Origin: Hyphomonas sp.
GTDB lineage: Bacteria; Pseudomonadota; Alphaproteobacteria; Caulobacterales; Hyphomonadaceae
Direction: 5' to 3'
NCBI GenBank assembly: GCA_024743015.1
Contig: JANSXJ010000202.1
Span: forward strand, 1-6,702
Length of the DNA stretch: 6,702 nucleotides
Part shown: piece by piece, positions 1-5,139 of the stretch
Layout: each line of letters begins with the position of its first letter
How positions within the stretch are numbered: the first letter of the stretch is position 1
The notes under the pieces: generated by a model
Seen by the model: the letters and a program-made list of their open reading frames with translations, nothing else
Told to the model about the DNA's origin: nothing
Databases searched by the model: none
Program-made: the position numbers and the translations under genes

Positions 1-1
1 C

Positions 2-517
2 CTGATCTTGCTGATCGTCGGCGGCAATGACACGACCCGAAACTCGATTAGTGCAGGCGTGGTCGAGCTCAACCGTAACCCGGATGAGTTTGCCAAGCTG
101 AAAGCCGATCCGTCGATCATCCCGAACATGGTGTCGGAGATCATTCGCTTTCAGACCCCGCTCGGCCATATGCGCCGCAACGCACTCGAGGATATCGAAC
201 TGGGCGGCAAGCAGATCAAGAAAGGCGACAAGGTGGTCATGTGGTACATTTCCGGAAACCGGGATGAGACCGTGATCGAGGATCCGGATCGATTCTGGAT
301 CGATCGCCCGAATGCCCGGCGTCACCTGTCCTTCGGGTTTGGCGTCCATCGCTGCATGGGCAATCGCGTTGGTGAGATGCAGCTGCGCATCCTTTGGGAA
401 GAAATCCTGAAGCGTTTCGACAAGATCGAATTGGTTGGTGAGCCGGAGCGCGTCCTTTCCAACTTTGTGATGGGATACACTAGTGTTCCGGTCATTGTCC
501 GTCCGAAAGCCGGATGA
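2..517 (+). CDS. Cytochrome P450, CYP153-like (C-terminal part, cut by window edge)
   Basis: This is the last ~171 residues of a soluble bacterial P450. The frame is open to the left edge, so the true start lies outside; a full member has roughly 420-470 residues. Numbered from the TTG at 8, the I-helix oxygen-activation motif GGNDTT is at 5-10, the K-helix ExxR is E44-R47, and the heme loop FGFGVHRCMG is at 109-118, with Cys116 (353-355) as the predicted axial heme ligand. The DTTRNS, HMRR, WYISGNRD and HLSFGFG stretches resemble the CYP153 family as I remember it. Known CYP153 enzymes hydroxylate the terminal carbon of medium-chain alkanes and related aliphatics in the cytoplasm, with electrons from a ferredoxin and ferredoxin reductase. 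Neither partner is visible here. P450 identity is certain; the CYP153 assignment is strong, and the substrate is inferred. The stop overlaps the next gene by 4 bases. Confidence 0.93.
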   Translation: MILLIVGGNDTTRNSISAGVVELNRNPDEFAKLKADPSIIPNMVSEIIRFQTPLGHMRRNALEDIELGGKQIKKGDKVVMWYISGNRDETVIEDPDRFWIDRPNARRHLSFGFGVHRCMGNRVGEMQLRILWEEILKRFDKIELVGEPERVLSNFVMGYTSVPVIVRPKAG

Positions 518-1149
518 AAACCCGGGACCGCATCCTTGAAACAGCGCGTGACCTGTTCAACACGCACCGGTTCGGCAATGTCACAACCGCTGATCTCGCG
601 ACCGAATGCGGGATCGCCGAGGGCAATCTCTGGTATCATTTCAAGAACAAGCGGGCGCTTCTTGAAGCGCTGACCGAAGGCTTTCTTGTCGAGGTGGAAC
701 ACCGCCTCGCTTTGTTGCCCAGCGACGAAGCACGCGTACTTGAGGATTATGCGGCGATGATTGCGGCGCTGATGTCAGAAATTCGGCGCTATCGTTTCCT
801 GTATCGCGACCAGGCCGACTATGGCGAGCATACAGACCAGCTATTGCAGCGCCTGCCCGGGATTTACCGCGATACTCTGTCCCAGTTTCAAACCTATCTG
901 CACGCTATGCTGAAAGCGGGTCACCTGGAGCTCGACCGGGATAGGCTTCCGTCGCTTGCCACAAATATCGTGGTCGTCTTGCGCTACCATCTCGAATTCC
1001 TGCGAGAGAGCGGTGCCGATAGCGAGGTTGGGTCCGGGGCTGTCGAGAGCGCCGTCGAGCAGCATCTTACCCTGTTTCGCCACGCGCTCACTGCGCACGC
1101 GGCAGAAAGACTCGATCTGGCTCTGCGCCAGCTAACCGTAAACGCGTAA
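514..1149 (+). CDS. TetR/AcrR-family transcriptional regulator
   Basis: A 211-residue one-component DNA-binding regulator. The N-terminal TetR domain spans about residues 3-50. Its helix-turn-helix lies at about 24-43 (TTADLATECG then AEGNLWYHF), followed by the usual KNKRALLEAL. Residues ~60-200 are the helical ligand-binding and dimerisation region. The RRYRFLYRD stretch at about 91-99 resembles the C-terminal domain of a TetR subgroup (PF13972-like, from memory). The ATG shares an ATGA with the P450 stop and has no clear Shine-Dalgarno, so translational coupling is likely. The layout suggests it controls the P450 operon and, being co-transcribed, its own level. The ligand, possibly an aliphatic substrate or product, is unknown. 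The family is certain; the target is inferred from position only. No convincing operator palindrome was found in the gap that follows. Confidence 0.93.
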   Translation: MKTRDRILETARDLFNTHRFGNVTTADLATECGIAEGNLWYHFKNKRALLEALTEGFLVEVEHRLALLPSDEARVLEDYAAMIAALMSEIRRYRFLYRDQADYGEHTDQLLQRLPGIYRDTLSQFQTYLHAMLKAGHLELDRDRLPSLATNIVVVLRYHLEFLRESGADSEVGSGAVESAVEQHLTLFRHALTAHAAERLDLALRQLTVNA

Positions 1150-1219
1150 AACCTGCCTCACAGGCAAGTTGTCGTCTTCCGCCTGAGACCGAACGCGTTA
1201 CATAAGACTCAAGCAATCC

Positions 1220-1223
1220 AGGA
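1220..1223 (+). promoter_or_regulatory. Ribosome binding site supporting the antiporter start at 1232
   Basis: AGGA lies 8 bases before the ATG at 1232, good spacing for a Shine-Dalgarno. A second in-frame ATG at 1262 also has purine-rich sequence upstream (AAGG at 1248-1251, AGGAAA at 1254-1259), so the start is not settled by this alone. The rest of the 1150-1231 gap holds only a 5-bp hairpin and an 8-bp palindrome. No convincing promoter is visible. Confidence 0.45.
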
Positions 1224-1231
1224 TACGCGCC

Positions 1232-2992
1232 ATGGCCGTTGGGCATGAAGGTCAGGAAATCATGATCAAGGACGCCCTGGTCTTCCTCGTTGCGGCGGGA
1301 CTGGTGGTTCCGATCCTGCGCGCTTTAAAGCTACCGGCTGTTGTGGCCTTTATTCTCGCCGGGGTCGCCCTCGGGCCAAGCGGATTCAGCGCCTTCAGCG
1401 AACGATTACCCGTATTGGAGTATTTGACGATTTCCGACCCAGCCGCCGCCGCACCGTTTGCGGAACTCGGTGTGCTGTTTCTGCTTTTCCTTCTCGGACT
1501 GGAACTGTCATTCCAAAAACTGTGGGCGTTGAAGCGGACGGTGTTCGGGGCTGGCACAATGCAAGTCCTGCTCAGCGCCATGGTCATTGGCTATGCCGCT
1601 TATCTGCTGGGCCAACCTCCCGCTGCCGCTGCGATTATTGGGCTCGCGCTGGCGCTGTCTTCTACCGCAATTGTCATGCAGGTCCTGATCGAGAAAAAGC
1701 TTGCTGCGGGGCCGGTCGGGCGAACCTCTCTCGGGGTGCTCCTGTTCCAGGACATAATGGTCGCGCCAATCCTGATTTTCGTTGGGTTCACTGCGAGCCA
1801 AAGCGATGCGGGTCTGGTCGCCGTGTTCGGTCAGGCCCTGCTGAACGGCCTGATCGCCCTCCTGGTCATTTTCCTGATTGGACGCTTTCTTTTGCGCCAC
1901 CTGTTCCGCCTCGCCGCGCACGCCGGAGGCCGGGACTTCCTGATGGCGATCACTCTGCTGACAGTGGTCGGCGCGTCCGTCATTACCGCGAATGCGGGTC
2001 TGTCACTGGCGCTCGGCGCGTTCCTCGCTGGACTCCTCCTTGGTGAGACGGAGTTCAAGCACCAGACCGAAATCGACCTGGAACCGTTTAAGGGATTACT
2101 GCTCGGTCTGTTTTTTCTGACCGTTGGGCTCGCGATTGATCTTGGCGTCGTGATCGAGAACTGGCCGATCGTGTTCGGTGGCCTGATTGCGTTGCTCGTC
2201 GTGAAAGCATTGATCGCCGTGATCGCGATCCGCATATTCTCCGGGACGTGGCCTGTCGCCTTTGAATCAGCCTCCTTGCTGGCGCCCGCTGGTGAATTCG
2301 CCTTTGTCATCCTGGGGGCAGGCCTCGCCGCCGGGACTCTGCTCGGAGAGACCACGACTTTGCTCTCTGCGATTGTGGCTTTGTCCATGCTGATCATCAC
2401 GATGAGCTGGCGCGGAGGCATCTGGCTGGCGGAGCGCAGCACGCCAAAAGCCGAAAGCCATCCCCTTCCGAGTGATTTTAGCGATGCAGAGGGCCATGTC
2501 ATCGTGGCTGGTTTTGGTAGAGTTGGCCGCGCTGTCGCGCATATTCTGGACCGCGAGAAGGCTCAGATTGTCGGGCTTGAAACCAATCCGAACACGGTAG
2601 CCAAGCACCGCCGCGACGGCTGGCGCGTCTATTTTGGGGATGGGGCCCGCCAGGAAGTGCTGGAGAAAGCCGGCCTCGCCCACGCCGGACTCGTTGTGGT
2701 GACCTTGGATGATGCGACGCGCGCAGAGACCCTCGTAAAGGCGGCGCGGCGCGGTCGTCCCGATGTGCCAATCCTGGCCCGCGCGCGCGACGCGGATCAC
2801 GCCCGGTCTCTTTACACCGCAGGCGCGACCTATGTGATCCCGGATGCGATTGAGGCGGGTTTGCAAATGTCCGCTCGCGCACTTGTAGAAATGGGCTACG
2901 AGACCGAAACCGTCCGCGCACTCATCGCATCAGAGCGCGAGACGGAATATCAGATGGCCGATGAGAATGTCGAAAAGACAGACGAAGACTAG
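1232..2992 (+). CDS. CPA2-family cation:proton antiporter, Kef-like, with RCK/TrkA-N domain
   Basis: A 586-residue inner-membrane protein. Residues ~13-400 form a Na+/H+-exchanger-type membrane domain of about 12-13 hydrophobic helices. It carries the Kef-like ALSSTAIVMQ at 141-150, LLFQD at 170-174 (Asp174 a likely ion-site residue) and the loop HQTEIDLEPFKGL at 277-289, matching the regulatory HALESD loop of E. coli KefC. Residues ~421-540 form a TrkA-N/RCK Rossmann domain with GFGRVG at 427-432 and the Kef-type ARARDADH at 516-523. An acidic tail ends the protein. Kef systems exchange K+ for H+, are held shut by glutathione and open on glutathione-electrophile adducts, acidifying the cytoplasm. 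Length is close to KefB/KefC (~600). No KefF/KefG-type partner is adjacent, so glutathione gating is unproven. An alternative start is the ATG at 1262 (576 residues), where the hydrophobic region begins. It appears to stand alone after an 82-base gap. Confidence 0.92.
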   Translation: MAVGHEGQEIMIKDALVFLVAAGLVVPILRALKLPAVVAFILAGVALGPSGFSAFSERLPVLEYLTISDPAAAAPFAELGVLFLLFLLGLELSFQKLWALKRTVFGAGTMQVLLSAMVIGYAAYLLGQPPAAAAIIGLALALSSTAIVMQVLIEKKLAAGPVGRTSLGVLLFQDIMVAPILIFVGFTASQSDAGLVAVFGQALLNGLIALLVIFLIGRFLLRHLFRLAAHAGGRDFLMAITLLTVVGASVITANAGLSLALGAFLAGLLLGETEFKHQTEIDLEPFKGLLLGLFFLTVGLAIDLGVVIENWPIVFGGLIALLVVKALIAVIAIRIFSGTWPVAFESASLLAPAGEFAFVILGAGLAAGTLLGETTTLLSAIVALSMLIITMSWRGGIWLAERSTPKAESHPLPSDFSDAEGHVIVAGFGRVGRAVAHILDREKAQIVGLETNPNTVAKHRRDGWRVYFGDGARQEVLEKAGLAHAGLVVVTLDDATRAETLVKAARRGRPDVPILARARDADHARSLYTAGATYVIPDAIEAGLQMSARALVEMGYETETVRALIASERETEYQMADENVEKTDED

Positions 2993-3312
2993 AACGGCAT
3001 CTTGAAGCCCGGCATCATGCCGCCAAAGCCCGCCGTTGCTTCTTTCATCGCCGCTTCCATGGCCTGATCGAGATTCTTGCGCGCTTCGCGATGCGCAGCT
3101 TTGACCAGGTCCTCGACGATTTCCGCTTCGTCCGACATCAGGGACGGATCGATTCGGATTGAAACCAGTTCGCCCTTGCCCTTCAGAGTGACGGCGACCA
3201 GTCCGGCCCCGGCAATGCCTTCAGCTTCAGTTTCTTCGATCTTGGCCTGTGCTTCCTGCATTTTGGCCTGCATTTCCTGCGCTTGTTGCATGATCTTGGT
3301 GAGGTCAGTCAT
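2989..3312 (-). CDS. ybaB: YbaB/EbfC family nucleoid-associated protein
   Basis: A 107-residue protein, the normal size for this family. Residues ~5-32 form a Gln/Glu/Lys/Ala-rich helix (KIMQQAQEMQAKMQEAQAKI). Next come the family beta strands, with VTLKGKGELVSIRIDPSLM at about 41-59, then a second long helix (EDLVKAAHREA onward) and a Gly/Met/Pro-rich tail. Family members are small DNA-binding dimers that coat DNA and affect expression and recombination. The gene follows dnaX on the same strand with 12 bases between, the widely conserved dnaX-ybaB pairing. The ATG has no good Shine-Dalgarno (the bases before it are CCTCCC), so translation may depend on coupling to dnaX. recR, the usual third gene, is absent: the antiporter gene converges from the other side and the two stops overlap in one CTAG. 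Confidence 0.95.
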   Translation of the reverse strand: MTDLTKIMQQAQEMQAKMQEAQAKIEETEAEGIAGAGLVAVTLKGKGELVSIRIDPSLMSDEAEIVEDLVKAAHREARKNLDQAMEAAMKEATAGFGGMMPGFKMPF

Positions 3313-3328
3313 GGGAGGTCCGTTCTAG
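2989..3328. repeat. 9-bp inverted repeat bracketing ybaB, each arm on a stop codon
   Basis: CTAGAACGG at 2989-2997 and its exact reverse complement CCGTTCTAG at 3320-3328 flank ybaB. The left arm contains the overlapping antiporter and ybaB stops; the right arm contains the dnaX stop. The repeat does not extend beyond 9 bases. No duplication or transposase suggests a mobile element, so function is unknown and coincidence is possible. Confidence 0.4.
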
Positions 3329-5076
3329 CCTTTGGAGCGTCGTTTCAACGGCACGACATTGTCTGTCAGCGTCGCAGGATCAAGTGGTGCAGTGTGTTCA
3401 ACATCAACAACTTCCGCACCTGGGAGCGCCGCGAGCGCAGCCGCCACATCGGGATGCTGAGCCGCATCTGCGAGCAGCTCGCCGCGCACCCGCGTCTCTG
3501 TTTCTTTTTGAGTTTCGACCGACGAATCGGACAAGGCCACATCCCAATCCATGTCGGTTTCGTATTCGAGAAAGTCGGTCAATCGTCGAAGCAGATCCTT
3601 CGGCGCGCCCGGATCGACGGCGCAGATCAAACGACCCGGTCGAAAATTCTCCGCCCGGATATATTTGCGAGCTTCGCCCCAGAGGCGGGCTTCCTTGCGC
3701 GAATCCAACCGGTCCAGGACGTCGCGGAAATTCGCCAGGGCTTGCTCAGTCGGTTGAACAAGCTGCACCACGGCTTGAGCGCCGCCAGACGGCGAAGCGC
3801 CACGACCATCAGGCTTTCCCGCGTTGCTCGTGGCCCCTCCCCCGCTCAGCATGCGCGCGGCTTCTTCGGGGCTGGGCAAGCGCGCGGCGGAGACCAGACG
3901 CAAGACCACCATGCGCAGCGCCGTGTCTGCTTCGGGCGCGGTCTGAGTATCGCGATACCCAGACAGTAGAATCTGCCAGTTGCGCTGTGCCTGCGCGGGG
4001 GTCAGCGCCGCGGCGATTTCATGCGTTCTGCGGCTCCAGTCTGCCGGCCCCGGCAATTGGTAATTATTGCCCGCGGCCTGCACCGTCGCGATATCCGCGG
4101 CAATCTCCAGCATATCCTTGAGGATGACGAGCGGGTCAGCGCCGGCGCGAACCTGGTCAGCCACCTCATCCACCGCCTTTTGAGCTTCCCCCTGAATGGC
4201 AAACTCAAACGCATCGAGCAGACGAAGCCGGTCTCCCAGACCGAGCATGTCGCGTACTCGCTCGCCCGTGACTTCGTCCCCGTCGAGCGCCTGAACGATC
4301 GCCTGATCAAGGATCGACAATCCGTCCCGGACGGACCCTTCAGCCGCCCGTGCGATCAGGGCGAGGCCTTCCTCAGAAACGTTGGCATCCTCGCGGCCTG
4401 CAATCTTTGCGAGATGTTTGGACAGCGCATCGCTCTCCAACCGTTTCAGATCAAACCGCTGACACCGTGACAGGACCGTGATCGGAACTTTGCGGATTTC
4501 TGTCGTTGCGAAAATGAACTTCACATGCGCAGGCGGCTCTTCCAGCGTTTTCAGCAAGGCGTTGAATGACGCCGTGGAGAGCATATGCACTTCGTCGATA
4601 ATATAGACTTTGTGACGCGCTGAGACGGGCGAGTATCTGACGCCATCCAGCAGGTCGCGCATATCTGCTACGCCGGTCCGAGATGCCGCGTCCAGTTCGA
4701 GCACGTCGGGATGATTGCCGGCCATGATCGCGCTGCAAAAATCGCCTGGCGGGTCCAGATCCATGCTCGGCGCATCGTGGCCCTCTCGCGAATAATTCAG
4801 CGCCCGCGCCAGCAATCGCGCTGTCGTGGTTTTCCCAACCCCGCGAACACCAGTCAGCATGAAAGCGTGAGCGACGCGGCCTGTCTCAAAAGCGTTCTTG
4901 AGCGTTCGAACCATCGCCTCCTGGCCGATTAAGTCGGAAAACAGGCGCGGTCGGTATTTGCGCGCGAGCACCTGATAGCCTTCCTCCTTCGGGGCGCCCA
5001 TCTCGGCGTCTCCGAACATGGAAAATGTCGCGTCATCGCGCTCGTCTTCCTGAGGTGTTTCCGGCGTATCAGTCAT
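3325..5076 (-). CDS. dnaX: DNA polymerase III subunit gamma/tau (clamp loader)
   Basis: The AAA+ motor of the clamp loader, which loads the beta clamp and (tau form) links polymerase and helicase. Numbered from a possible TTG start at 5082: YQVLARKYRP at 36-45 opens the conserved region; Walker A GVRGVGKTT is at 78-86, Walker B VYIIDEVH at 159-166, sensor 1 FATT at 191-194, the SRC arginine-finger motif at 205-207 and sensor 2 GSVRD at 249-253. The collar domain runs to ~405, a Gly/Ser/Ala-rich linker covers ~413-436, and ~440-585 is a C-terminal domain of the type seen in alphaproteobacterial DnaX. I prefer the ATG at 5076 (583 residues) over the TTG; neither has a clear ribosome site. The ~34 residues before YQVLARKYRP are acidic. 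The zinc module between Walker A and B keeps one cysteine (116) instead of four. No A-rich slippery site like that of E. coli is seen. ybaB follows in the operon. Confidence 0.96.
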   Translation of the reverse strand: MTDTPETPQEDERDDATFSMFGDAEMGAPKEEGYQVLARKYRPRLFSDLIGQEAMVRTLKNAFETGRVAHAFMLTGVRGVGKTTTARLLARALNYSREGHDAPSMDLDPPGDFCSAIMAGNHPDVLELDAASRTGVADMRDLLDGVRYSPVSARHKVYIIDEVHMLSTASFNALLKTLEEPPAHVKFIFATTEIRKVPITVLSRCQRFDLKRLESDALSKHLAKIAGREDANVSEEGLALIARAAEGSVRDGLSILDQAIVQALDGDEVTGERVRDMLGLGDRLRLLDAFEFAIQGEAQKAVDEVADQVRAGADPLVILKDMLEIAADIATVQAAGNNYQLPGPADWSRRTHEIAAALTPAQAQRNWQILLSGYRDTQTAPEADTALRMVVLRLVSAARLPSPEEAARMLSGGGATSNAGKPDGRGASPSGGAQAVVQLVQPTEQALANFRDVLDRLDSRKEARLWGEARKYIRAENFRPGRLICAVDPGAPKDLLRRLTDFLEYETDMDWDVALSDSSVETQKETETRVRGELLADAAQHPDVAAALAALPGAEVVDVEHTAPLDPATLTDNVVPLKRRSKG

Positions 5077-5084
5077 CGCCAATG

Positions 5085-5114
5085 CTTATGGCAGGGACTC
5101 GGGGGTGGCGGCAA
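5085..5114 (-). promoter_or_regulatory. Possible sigma70-type promoter for dnaX-ybaB
   Basis: On the minus strand, TTGCCG (5114-5109, 4 of 6 to TTGACA) is followed after 18 bases by CATAAG (5090-5085, 4 of 6 to TATAAT). Transcription would begin near 5078, almost at the dnaX ATG (5076), giving a leaderless or near-leaderless message. That would fit the lack of a Shine-Dalgarno. The spacer holds a GACTC (5096-5100), a GANTC site of the kind methylated by CcrM in alphaproteobacteria. Matches this weak arise by chance, so this is a suggestion only. Confidence 0.22.
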
Positions 5115-5139
5115 GCGATCAGCGCCCTAAGTCGCGCAA

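Noticed and set aside
1154..1166. Hairpin TGCCT-CAC-AGGCA just after the TetR gene, as a terminator.
   Set aside because: The stem is only 5 bp with a 3-base loop and no T-tract follows, too weak to call.
1192..1199. Palindrome AACGCGTT as a TetR operator.
   Set aside because: The symmetry stops at 8 bp; TetR operators are usually longer. A second ACGCGT at 1142-1147 lies in the TetR coding end, so it is probably base composition.
1522..2046. Long open frame in another phase of the antiporter gene (174 codons).
   Set aside because: The Pro/Arg/Ala-rich product has no family likeness and lies wholly within a clear membrane-protein gene; it is a shadow frame of GC-rich coding DNA.
1831..2921. 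Minus-strand open frames of 140-223 codons opposite the antiporter.
   Set aside because: Low-complexity Arg/Pro/Ser-rich translations overlapping a conserved gene on the other strand.
3010..3022. Hairpin CGGCA-TCA-TGCCG after the antiporter stop, as a terminator.
   Set aside because: It lies inside ybaB coding sequence, has a 5-bp stem and no T-tract.
3283..4121. Plus-strand open frames of 228 and 245 codons opposite dnaX.
   Set aside because: They are antisense to strongly conserved DnaX sequence, are rich in Arg/Pro/Ser and show no recognisable domain.
5077..5139. A small SRP (4.5S) RNA gene upstream of dnaX, as occurs in some bacteria.
   Set aside because: The gap is about 63 bases and lacks the conserved SRP loop with GGAA tetraloop; too short and no structure.
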